64,000 nucleotides of DNA, from positions 1 through 64,000 of the forward strand of contig DAOSIS010000020.1 in NCBI GenBank assembly GCA_035366835.1. The letters run 5' to 3'. Below are positions 28,757 to 37,300 of the stretch, in pieces. This DNA is from UBA6109 sp035366835. GTDB taxonomy: Bacteria > Desulfobacterota > Syntrophia > Syntrophales > UBA6109. Within the stretch, counting starts at the first letter, position 1. Every line of letters begins with the position of its first letter. The notes beneath the pieces were generated by a model. The model was given only the letters and a program-made list of their open reading frames with translations. It was not told the origin of the DNA and did no database searches. The position numbers were made by a program, and so were the translations under genes.

Positions 28757-29083
28757 ATGCAATCCGTTCTGACCCTGATTATCGGCCTGCTCGCAGCGCT
28801 CGCCGCAGTCTTTTTCATTCAACGCTTCATGCTCCAGCGGGCGGTCAGACAGGTGGTCGAAATCTTCCGCCGCCACGACGCCTGTCATGCCGCCGGTGCA
28901 AAAACGCTGGAGGAATTGGGGCTCGGCCCCAAGAGTTTCATGACGAGAATGACCACCCTCCGCGATTATAGGCCCGACGCCGTGAAGCTGCTCCTTCAGG
29001 GAGATATCATCCTGTCGACCGACGACGGGAAACTTTACCTCAGGGAAGACAGGCTCAGTCGCATTTTGCCGAAGGCAGCGTAG
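28757..29083 (+). CDS. Small membrane-anchored protein of unknown function
   Basis: I do not recognise a family. The 108 residues begin with one hydrophobic span (LTLIIGLLAALAAVFFI, about 5-21) and continue with a basic helix (RFMLQRAVRQVVEIFRRHD) and a compact C-terminal region with ELGLGPKSFMTRMTTLRDYRPDAVKLLL-like helices and a short beta turn (DIILSTDDGKLYLRED) that resembles a winged-helix layout. AAGGAA lies upstream of the ATG and a promoter-like element sits 136 bases ahead. Codon use resembles the GC-rich host genes more than the PAS kinase before it. It could be an envelope-tethered regulator, but this is inference only. Confidence 0.6.
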   Translation: MQSVLTLIIGLLAALAAVFFIQRFMLQRAVRQVVEIFRRHDACHAAGAKTLEELGLGPKSFMTRMTTLRDYRPDAVKLLLQGDIILSTDDGKLYLREDRLSRILPKAA

Positions 29084-29201
29084 TACTGGCCTGCGGCACT
29101 TCCGCCAGGGAAGACCATCGCCGTCGCTCCCGTCCCCATGGATCCGCCGGTCCGCCGACGGCCCGCTTCTTTTATTCCATGTCCGACGTCAACCGGCGCC
29201 T

Positions 29202-29304
29202 TGAATCCGGCAGCGAGCGCATTCCCCGCAGCTTGCTGCGGGGTAAGAGAGAGAATCCTGTTTGAGATCCATTCCTTGGGGATCGAAGATTCTCCGGAGA
29301 GCTC
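29202..29304 (+). repeat. Structured dispersed repeat, copy 1
   Basis: About 100 bases that match 49459-49574 in the same orientation: AATCC.GCAGCGAGCGCATTCC (first 22 positions with one difference), a 9-bp palindrome CCCCGCAGC-TT-GCTGCGGGG, AATCCTGTT, and CCTTGGGGATCGAAGATT plus CTCCGGAG. It lies in the 385-base gap between 29084 and 29468; the rest of the gap shows no gene. Confidence 0.8.
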
Positions 29305-29468
29305 ACACACGATCCGCCACCAATCGGCAGCGCGGGGCCTGCCGTAAGGGTTTTCGAAGGGGCAAATCAGGGTAACGCTGATGGTGGATTGCTTTATCGT
29401 CCTTTATATAAATACGAGTTCATCATGAAAAGTCTTTTTGCGAGAAATCCAACCTTAAGGAGAGGACT

Positions 29469-29933
29469 ATGAAAGGCAACGAAAAAGTGATCGAAAGATT
29501 GAATGCGCGTTTGGCTGACGAGTTGACGGCAATCAACCAGTACATGGTTCACGCCGAGATGAGCGAGAACTGGGGCTACAAGAAATTGCAGGAAATGGTC
29601 CGCAAGCGGTCCATAACCGAGATGAAGCACGCGGAAAAACTCATCGAGCGCATCCTTTTTCTGGAAGGCGCGCCGATCGTCTCCAATCTGAACAAAATCA
29701 AGATCGGTGCGGACGTGGAAAAGCAGTTTCAGAGCGATCACGCTGCAGAACGCGATGCCATCCGATTCTACAACGAGGACATCGCCTTCGCCGGAGAAGT
29801 AGGCGATTTCGGGACGCGTGAGCTCCTGCAGAACATTCTTCTGGACGAAGAGAACCACATCGACGAGATCGAGGCGCAGTTCGATCAGATCAAGCAGATG
29901 GGCATTCAGAACTATCTGTCCGAAGTACGTTGA
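29469..29933 (+). CDS. bfr: Bacterioferritin
   Basis: Bfr forms a 24-subunit shell that oxidises and stores iron, limiting Fenton chemistry. All di-iron ferroxidase ligands can be placed: E18, E51 and H54 (TEMKHAEK), then a glutamate near 94 (HAAERDAI) and E127/H130 (LLDEENHIDEIE). M52, the haem-ligand methionine that separates bacterioferritin from other ferritins, is present. AGGAGAGGACT lies before the ATG. At 154 residues it is standard. sodB and wrbA follow on the same strand, giving an oxygen-stress cluster. Confidence 0.95.
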   Translation: MKGNEKVIERLNARLADELTAINQYMVHAEMSENWGYKKLQEMVRKRSITEMKHAEKLIERILFLEGAPIVSNLNKIKIGADVEKQFQSDHAAERDAIRFYNEDIAFAGEVGDFGTRELLQNILLDEENHIDEIEAQFDQIKQMGIQNYLSEVR

Positions 29934-30025
29934 TGCGCCGGCCAGCGCCGCCGGACAGAGCGGGTATCCCCGTATCCGGTCCGGACTGCTTCGGATAGTC
30001 CCAATGGAAAAAGAAAGGAGACGAC

Positions 30026-30622
30026 ATGGCCATTTCATTACCTGATCTGCCTTTTGCAAAAGGCGCTCTCGCACCTGTCATCAGCTCGCAGACGCTGGAA
30101 TTCCATTACGGCAAGCATCACCGGGCCTATGTGGACAACGCCAACAAACTGATCGCCGGAACGGCACTGGAGAAGGAGGATCTGGAGGTCATCATCCGGA
30201 AGACGCACAACAATCCCGCGCAGGCCGGTATCTTCAACAACACGGCTCAAGTCTGGAATCATTCCTTCTACTGGAAGTGCCTGAAGCCCGGTGGCGGGGG
30301 ACCGCCGACGGGGGCTGTCGCGGCCATGATCAAGGATGTCTGGGGCGGTTACGACAAGTTCGTGGAAGATCTCAAGGCGGCGGGGGCCACCCAGTTCGGC
30401 AGCGGGTGGGCATGGCTGGTCCTGGAGAACAACCGGCTGAAGATCACGAAGACCCCGAACGCGGAAACGCCGATTGCGACCGGTTCGAAGCCCCTTCTCA
30501 CCATCGACGTCTGGGAGCATGCGTACTATCTGGATTACCAGAACCGGCGGCCCGATTATCTGGCAGCCGTGATAGACAAATTGATCAACTGGGATTTCGT
30601 GAACACTTGCCTGGCATCATGA
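30026..30622 (+). CDS. sodB: Superoxide dismutase (iron type)
   Basis: Converts superoxide to oxygen and hydrogen peroxide. Metal ligands are H27 (LEFHYGKHH), the His in QVWNHSFYW, and the Asp and His of DVWEHAYYLDY. The glutamine in FNNTAQVWNH is typical of the iron-specific class, in which the Gln comes from this position. No signal peptide is seen, so it is cytoplasmic. AAGGAGACGAC precedes ATG 30026, 92 bases after bfr. Presence in a predicted anaerobe fits tolerance of brief oxygen exposure. Confidence 0.94.
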   Translation: MAISLPDLPFAKGALAPVISSQTLEFHYGKHHRAYVDNANKLIAGTALEKEDLEVIIRKTHNNPAQAGIFNNTAQVWNHSFYWKCLKPGGGGPPTGAVAAMIKDVWGGYDKFVEDLKAAGATQFGSGWAWLVLENNRLKITKTPNAETPIATGSKPLLTIDVWEHAYYLDYQNRRPDYLAAVIDKLINWDFVNTCLAS

Positions 30623-30656
30623 CGGACCGGGGCCTTGTCCGGAAAAGGAGAAGATC

Positions 30657-31268
30657 ATGAAGGTACTGGTTGTTTTCTACTCCATGTACGGGCACATCTA
30701 CCGCATGGCCGAGGCTGTGAAGGAAGGTGCAGGCCGCGTGAACGGGGCTGAGGTGCATCTCTGCCGGGTCCCGGAGACGCTCTCGGACGAGATCCTGAAG
30801 AAGATGGAGGCGCTCGATGCTCAGAAAGGCTTTGCGCACGTGCCGGTCTGCAAAGTGGCGGATCTGCCGACGGCGGACGCCATCATTTTCGGCACTCCGA
30901 CGCGTTTCGGCAACATGTGCGGGCAGATGCGCCAGTTCCTCGATGCAACCGGCGGCCTCTGGGCCAAGGGGGCACTGGTTGGGAAGGTCGGAAGCGTCTT
31001 CACCAGCAGCGCCACCCAGCACGGCGGACAGGAATCGACGATTCTCAGCTTTCATACGACCCTCTATCACCAGGGGATGATCGTTGTCGGCCTCCCCTAT
31101 GCCTTTGCAGGGCAGATGCGGATCGACGAAATAACAGGCGGTTCACCATACGGGGCGAGCACGATCGCCGGCGGGCAAGGGGAGCGAATGCCCAGCGAAA
31201 ACGAACTGGAGGCCGCCCGTTACCAGGGCCGGCATGTCGCGGAAATCACGGCGAAGCTGGTTCGGTAG
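30657..31268 (+). CDS. wrbA: NAD(P)H:quinone oxidoreductase WrbA
   Basis: WrbA is an FMN flavodoxin-fold enzyme that reduces quinones by two electrons, avoiding semiquinone radicals. The N-terminal FMN loop VVFYSMYGHIYRMAEAV, the GTPTRFGNMCGQMRQFLDATG block and SVFTSSATQHGGQE are diagnostic. The 203-residue length is standard. AAAAGGAGAAGATC precedes the ATG and sodB ends 34 bases upstream, so bfr, sodB and wrbA are probably co-transcribed. A strong terminator follows. Confidence 0.95.
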   Translation: MKVLVVFYSMYGHIYRMAEAVKEGAGRVNGAEVHLCRVPETLSDEILKKMEALDAQKGFAHVPVCKVADLPTADAIIFGTPTRFGNMCGQMRQFLDATGGLWAKGALVGKVGSVFTSSATQHGGQESTILSFHTTLYHQGMIVVGLPYAFAGQMRIDEITGGSPYGASTIAGGQGERMPSENELEAARYQGRHVAEITAKLVR

Positions 31269-31294
31269 GTTCTTCGGCATCGCCGCGGATGCAG

Positions 31295-31334
31295 AAAGGG
31301 GGTTCCCGATCTTGACGGGAGCCCCTTTTTTTTT
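31295..31334 (+). terminator. Rho-independent terminator after wrbA
   Basis: Left arm 31295-31308 pairs with 31316-31327 (AAGGGG and TTCCCG against CGGGA and CCCCTT, one interruption), followed by a run of nine or more T residues. It ends the bfr-sodB-wrbA unit. Confidence 0.85.
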
Positions 31335-31338
31335 CCTG

Positions 31339-31375
31339 AGTCCGATTGACGTTTGTCCCCCAATCGGACTAGGAT
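31339..31375 (+). promoter_or_regulatory. Promoter with overlapping 9-bp inverted repeat before the PAS-LuxR gene
   Basis: TTGACG (31346-31351), 18-base spacer and TAGGAT (31370-31375). A perfect inverted repeat, AGTCCGATT (31339-31347) and AATCGGACT (31362-31370), overlaps the -35 box on one side and reaches the first base of the -10 box on the other. This placement suits an operator. About 120 bases separate it from the start codon. Confidence 0.6.
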
Positions 31376-31494
31376 CTGTCCCGAGGAGCGGAATCATCGG
31401 TACGAAAGGCGTAACGGCAAAATGAAATCGTCTGGGAAGGGTCCGATGGACGGTCGATGAGGGGAGGACCAGACACGAGAGACGGAAGGGGAGT

Positions 31495-33126
31495 ATGAAG
31501 ACGAATCTTCGGGAAGAGACGCTCGCGGAGTTGTTGGCTGTCTGCAGGAAGATCAGCGAGGAAAATATCGAGGATAAATCCCTGAAGACCCTCGCGGGGT
31601 TGGCCGGTGCGGAGTCCGTCGAGCTGGATTCGGAGATGCAGCGGGAGGTCATCGAGGACATCAGCGACCACCGCCAATTGCTGAGAAAATTGATTCCCAT
31701 TCTCCTGAAGATATTCCTCGTAACCTGCATCTTCTTTTCCAGCTACGAAGTGACAAAGCAGATCGTATTCACCAACATCGCCATCTGGCAGTCCCACATC
31801 ATCACCATCATCTTTGCCGGCTTTGTGGCGACGTTCGGGGCTTACTTCCCCTTGAAGCGGATCGAAATCCTCTATCAAAAGAGCATCAATGAGCTTGTGG
31901 CCCGCAAGAAGGCCCAGGCGATCCTGCGGGAAAGCGAAGAACGTTACCGCCAGCTGTTCGAAATGGAATCCGACGCATTGTTCCTTTTTGACGAGCAGAC
32001 AGATCGGATCCTCGAGACCAATGCCGCCAGTACGAGACTTTACGGATACCTCCGCGAAGATCTCCTGAAAATGAAGGGCGACGATCTTGTCGAGAAGAAG
32101 ACCGTCGGATCTTTGAAGGAAAAGGGGAAATCCGAGCAGCAGGGTGAGTTCGTTTTTCACAGAAGGAATGATGGCAGTGTCTTTCCCGTGGAAATCGCCT
32201 CTTCTCAAATGACGTGGTACGGACGCAAGGTGAGGCTCTCTTCCGTCAGAGACATCACGGAACGGCTGAACGCCCAGAAGAAGATCGAAAGCCAAAGGAC
32301 CTTTCTGAAGAAAGTCATCGATGCCAATCCGAATTTCATCTATGTCAAGGACAAGGAGAACAGGATCGTTCTCGCCAATCGGATCCTTGCGGATATCTTC
32401 AGGATTACGCCTGAAGAGATGACGGGCAAGAGCGTGGGTGAACTGACGCTCCATTCCGATTTCGCCGAGATCATCCATCGCGACGACATTTCGACCCTGA
32501 GCTTTGAAAAAGACCGCATCGAGCGTGAGGAGAGTTTTACCGATGCGGATGGTCAGAGACGCTGGATCTTCACGATCAAGGTCCCGATGAAGGACGAAGA
32601 AGGCCGCACCGATCAGATGATCGGGGTCAGCATCGACATCACCGAACGGAAACACGCGGAAGATGTCCTGAAAAAGAGGGAAACGGAACTGGAAGTCAAG
32701 TCAAGGAACCTGGAGGAATTGAATGCCGCCCTCAAGGTGCTTCTCAAGCAGCGGGAGGCCGATAAGAAGGAAATAGAGGAGATGTTCCTGTCCAAAGTGA
32801 AGGGCCTTGTGATGCCCTACATCGAAAAGCTGAAGAACAGCGCACTTGCGGCAGAGCAAAGCGCCTATGTGGCGACCATCGAAGAGCATCTTCATGACAT
32901 CATCTCGCCGTTCCTCACGAGCATCAAGTCCAAATACATCAATCTCACTCCCAAGGAAATCCAGGTGGTAAGTTTGATCAAGGACGGCAAATCCACGAAA
33001 GAGATAGCGGATTTGCTGAGCATATCCATCGGGTCGGTCGATATTCACAGGAATCACATCAGACGGAAACTGGGCATCAATAACAAGAATGTGAATCTGC
33101 GTTCCTATCTTCTCTCGATGCCTTAA
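31495..33126 (+). CDS. Membrane-anchored PAS-PAS-LuxR one-component regulator
   Basis: A 543-residue protein with two membrane spans (about residues 65-85 and 98-118), two cytoplasmic PAS domains (about 145-260 and 270-390), a coiled coil (about 395-440), and a C-terminal LuxR-type helix-turn-helix (LTPKEIQVVSLIKDGKSTKE followed by IADLLSISIGSVDIHRNHIR) ending at the C-terminus. It has no receiver or kinase domain, so sensing and DNA binding are in one chain. Targets cannot be read from sequence. The palindrome in its own promoter suggests autoregulation. ATG 31495 follows GGAAGGGGAG. Composition is AT-rich relative to the core genes. Confidence 0.9.
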   Translation: MKTNLREETLAELLAVCRKISEENIEDKSLKTLAGLAGAESVELDSEMQREVIEDISDHRQLLRKLIPILLKIFLVTCIFFSSYEVTKQIVFTNIAIWQSHIITIIFAGFVATFGAYFPLKRIEILYQKSINELVARKKAQAILRESEERYRQLFEMESDALFLFDEQTDRILETNAASTRLYGYLREDLLKMKGDDLVEKKTVGSLKEKGKSEQQGEFVFHRRNDGSVFPVEIASSQMTWYGRKVRLSSVRDITERLNAQKKIESQRTFLKKVIDANPNFIYVKDKENRIVLANRILADIFRITPEEMTGKSVGELTLHSDFAEIIHRDDISTLSFEKDRIEREESFTDADGQRRWIFTIKVPMKDEEGRTDQMIGVSIDITERKHAEDVLKKRETELEVKSRNLEELNAALKVLLKQREADKKEIEEMFLSKVKGLVMPYIEKLKNSALAAEQSAYVATIEEHLHDIISPFLTSIKSKYINLTPKEIQVVSLIKDGKSTKEIADLLSISIGSVDIHRNHIRRKLGINNKNVNLRSYLLSMP

Positions 33127-33435
33127 ACGCGTCGTTCCCCAAGCGTAAAAACAGAACATATCAATTTGCTATGGGTTTGCTATATACTCATATCAATTCC
33201 GGACATTTTTCTTGACCCCGTTAATTTCTCAACATATTGAAACTAAATGATAAATGTTAAATGCATTGAATGCAGTTTTATTTCATGGTCAACGAATCAT
33301 TCACGCTATATATTTAATATAGGTTGTCTATATAATATTTTGACATTGCAATCGTTTCCGTGCAAGCGTATCCTCACGCCATACATACTGTAGATTACGT
33401 AAATTCATTAACTTATGAAGAATTTGACAGGAGCC
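33127..33435 (+). other. AT-rich intergenic region, no gene seen
   Basis: About 300 bases of markedly AT-rich sequence between the PAS-LuxR gene and the PhoU-like gene. It contains a TATAAT at 33331-33336 without a matching -35 box, a TTGACA at 33340-33345 without a matching -10 box, and several TATA-rich runs. I see no RNA gene, repeat or terminator with confidence. It probably holds the promoter of the next two genes. Confidence 0.5.
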
Positions 33436-34191
33436 ATGCTTGTGAACCGGAGAGGATTCATCAATGTGCCTGATCTGACGTGGTTCAGGACAACCTTGAA
33501 AGGCATCGACGAAACGGTCAGGAAGAGAGATGCACGGATGCCTGATTTCCAGTGGTCAAAGAAGCTGGAAATGGAGAAGCGAATGCGAGACCTCCTGCAC
33601 CATCTCAGCGAGATCGCCCTGGTTTTGAAGCGATACGTCCACGTATCGTCGCGGGACGGCAAGAATTCGGCCGGGAGCACACCTGCCCTCTTTGCGGAAG
33701 CGGAGCGCTGCTGTCAGGATATGCGGGATTTCGTGGCGGTCGAAGCGAGAGGGAAGGTCTGTGACCGAAACGGAGGCAGGGTGTTTCTGGAGACGATGGA
33801 CGACATCGCCCTGTTGATTGGCCGCTACAAAGAGCTGGCCGTCCAGCTGGAGATGAGTCACCCGGATATTCCTGGGCAATTTCAGGATGATTTCAGAATC
33901 CTCTTTCATGACGCCATTGAAGCCGTTGAGGCCTACATCCGTTCTTATCGCGTATTCTTCGGAAATCTGGAAGAGATTCACGACCATATCCACAAAGTGT
34001 TCTTCTGGTCGACGGAAGCCGGGAAATCCGCGGACAGGATCCAGCGGGCACTTTTCAGAGAAGACGAAAACGGGGATCTGGGCCGCAAGATGCACTTGAG
34101 CCTGTTGGCGAAGCAGCTCTGCGGAATCGCAAACGGCGCAAATGACGCGGCAGATCATCTGAAGACCCACATCGTTCAAGACAGGCATTGA
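33436..34191 (+). CDS. PhoU-like (DUF47-type) helical protein
   Basis: A mostly helical protein of about 251 residues with no membrane span. The C-terminal part (DHIHKVFFWSTEAGKSADRI, then the span ending LCGIANGANDAADHLKTHIV) resembles the repeated helical bundles of PhoU and DUF47 proteins, which often regulate phosphate transporters and bind metal clusters. Similarity is weak and by eye. Starts are uncertain: ATG 33436 lies two bases after AGGAG, GTG 33442 eight bases after it, and ATG 33415 has no ribosome site. It precedes the large unassigned membrane protein by about 150 bases, which suggests a functional pair. Confidence 0.65.
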   Translation: MLVNRRGFINVPDLTWFRTTLKGIDETVRKRDARMPDFQWSKKLEMEKRMRDLLHHLSEIALVLKRYVHVSSRDGKNSAGSTPALFAEAERCCQDMRDFVAVEARGKVCDRNGGRVFLETMDDIALLIGRYKELAVQLEMSHPDIPGQFQDDFRILFHDAIEAVEAYIRSYRVFFGNLEEIHDHIHKVFFWSTEAGKSADRIQRALFREDENGDLGRKMHLSLLAKQLCGIANGANDAADHLKTHIVQDRH

Positions 34192-34338
34192 CGGGCATCG
34201 CCGTTGCGCTTCTGCCGCCGCGGCTCCGTCCCGCTGCCCTTGACAATCTCCTCAAATTCACCGATGTTCGAAAATCGTCAACGCCGTTCAGCACGGCGGA
34301 GGGATTGTTTTCTGTTTTCGATAAGGAGATTGAATACT

Positions 34339-37300
34339 TTGAATCTGCTGCATAAGTTTCGATTTGACAGAAGGGATTATGACCTTCTTGCGATGCTTCA
34401 GGAGGTCTTGGGCCGGAAAGACGAGCGCAAGAGTCTCAAGAACCTACTGAATCCGTACCTGAATGCCCACGGCATCAAGGAAATGGCGGCTTCTCAGAGT
34501 TTCCGCATCGCCTACGCCATGGCGAATCTGCTGCAATCGCTGGAAATCGGCAAGGCGCATGACCGTCTGGGCGCCCTCCGCTCGCTTCGCCATGAAGTCA
34601 TGAACATCACGCACAGCCCTCTTCGCCACAACACGGCGAGGATTCTTCTCCAGATCATGAAGGAGCTGATCCGGGAACAGGACGACCACATCAGGCAGCT
34701 CGAGCTCGCGCACGATTTCCGCAGCGCCCTGTCCGGGAAGCCGCGTCTGATCCGCAGGGAATTGCAGCGATACCACCTGCTGGAAATGCCCGAGGAATGG
34801 AATCAGATCGCCTTCGACGACCATGTCCATGACGCCAATACGAAAGGGCGCAAGACGCCGACACACCTGATCATGGATGCCTGGATCAAGGGGATCCGCA
34901 GGCTGACGGTCGTCTACTACCATTACGTACCGAAAGAGGCCGCCTCGGAACTCCTGGAGGCGGGGGAAATCATGGGGATCACCATCCGCATCGGTGTCTC
35001 CATTCCTTCACGGTTTCGCGGCTCGAGGATCCGCTTCATCTGGGTGCCGCGGGGGTTTTTCGATGCGCGCGATTTCCTCTCTTTCCTGTCCGATCCGCAC
35101 GTCGAAGCGTTCATGAACGAGGGGCGGCAGATCTCCGAGGCGCAGAAGAAATGCATCCTTGATCTGCTTGCGGAATTCAACCGTACGCACCGCGCCGCCG
35201 TCAACGAGGCCTTCGGCATCGAGCTTCCGGCGCTGTCTGAGGACGATTTCCTGTCCTTTGTCGCAAGCGGTCAGGCTTCCATTCTCCACCTTGCCGAATT
35301 CATTCATGCCCGTGTATTTCCGCTGGTGAAGAGCCGCCTGTCGGAGCTTCGTCTGCGTTTCGCGGAGGCGAAGGAAGACGAGAAGGACGGCATCCGGGGG
35401 CTCGTTCTGAGGATGCAGGCCTTCGATTCCGAGGCCGTCGTGGAGGAATATCTGCGGCCCGTCCGCAATCCTTCTCTTCCGGATCCGAACTGGCCCTGGA
35501 AGGAATCGGATCTCCCGCCGCTGCTGAGGCTTTCACCCGCCGACCTCATCGAACGGCTTGACCGGCTTCACACCGGTTACAGGGTCTGTCTGAACCTGAG
35601 CGGCCTGAGCGTCAACGATGTCCTGGAACTCCTCTACGATTGCCGCGGCAGGATCACGCACCTCGAGATCTTCAACCTGAAGGATCACGTTGCCGGAAGG
35701 GCTCCGGACTACAGCGGGATCGGCAAGCTGCAGGAGGCGCTCAACGAGGGGAACGTGATCACGCTCAAGAAACTCATCCTGGGCCTCCTGAAAAGTCTGG
35801 AGCTTTCAACCTGCCCGGACCGCGACGAGAGAATCGCGAAGATGGCGGAGATCCTCCGCAACATTGCGACGCTTCAGTCGTATTACAGCAAGGTCCCCCT
35901 CAAGGCGAATGTCGGCAGCGATTCCGCGAGCCGCTCCCCGCACCTGTACGGCATGGGACTGATCGTCCGCGATACGCTGAAGCGGAAGAATCAGGAAACA
36001 ATCGCCGCTTCCCTGGGGCCGTCCATCCTCCTGTTGCCCGTTCACATGACGGTCTGCTACCGGACGACCTGCATTCCCGATGAGGCTGCGGGCTGGATCG
36101 GGAAGGCGCTCGGTTTTCTGTCGAAATTCCTGCCCGGGTTGCAGCATCTCGGTGAAAGGCATCTTCACGATTGGGAAGTTCAGGACAATGCGACGAAGAT
36201 TTCCGAACAGGGCAACCTGATTCCGCTTGGCGGCGTGCAGGAGCACGTGGACCAGGGACTCCGCCTGGAAGAGAAGGAAAACCGTTCAAAGGAGGAGTGG
36301 ATCTGGAGATACATGAACACGGGCGTCAGGAACGCCGTGAAGGTGATCGTCGGATTCGTCCCGGCGTTTCTGACGTTTGCGCTGACAAAGGACTGGTGGC
36401 TTCTTGCCTACGGCGGGGCGTTCATCTGGTTCGGCATCACCGGGCTGCGCAATATCCTGCAGTCGGTTCTGGGCGGCGGCGGTTTTCTGCGGTCGCCGCT
36501 GCTGCGGTGGAACGATTACGTGAGCTGGGGCAGGCTGACCGATTCCCTTCTCTTCACGGGTTTTTCGGTTCCCCTGCTCGATTATATCGTCAAGACGGTT
36601 CTCCTTGAAAGGGGGCTGGGGATCACGACGGCGACGAGCCCCACGGCATTGTACACGGTGATGGCCCTGGCCAACGGTCTGTACCTTTCCGGTCACAATG
36701 CCTTCCGCGGGCTGCCGAAGGGGGCGATTTTCGGAAACTTCTTCCGCAGCGTCCTCTCGATCCCGCTCGCCGTCGTCTTTAACGGAGCAGTCGCTCTTGT
36801 CTTGCAGGGCGCACAGGTTCCCGCCGTGAACGACGTCCTCCAGAAGTGGGCAGCCATCATCTCGAAGGCGGCTTCCGACTGCGTCGCCGGCATGATCGAG
36901 GGATTCGCCGACCGCTATGAAAACATCCGCATGAGGACGATGGATTATGCGGTCAAGATCCGGGAACTCTTCGGCATCTACGCCCGCCTGGAAGTGCTTT
37001 TCCCGCAGACGGACGTCCTGGACCTGCTGGGGTCGCCGGGGCGGTTTCTCCAGGCGGTCAAAGCGGAAGCCCAGGACGTGGTCTGGATCAGCATCATCAA
37101 CGCCCTCGATCTTCTGTATTTCTGGATGTACCAACCCCGGGCGCGCAGCGTGCTGAAATCCAGCGTCAGGAAAATGTCGGAGGAGGAGCGAAAGATCTTC
37201 TTCCGCTCGCAGCTGATCCTTCAGCGGGACCGCGAAATCAGCCAGTTGTTTCTGGACGGCATCATCGGAAAGAATTTCTCCCGCGGGCTGTCCTTCTATC

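Noticed and set aside
33127..33435. Possible riboswitch or small RNA in the AT-rich gap
   Set aside because: No conserved RNA motif, long stem or terminator is apparent; low GC alone explains the look.
34290..34313. Hairpin CGCCGT...ACGGCG before the large membrane protein gene as an intrinsic terminator
   Set aside because: The stem is only six base pairs and the following sequence is not a continuous T run; a terminator or attenuator cannot be supported.
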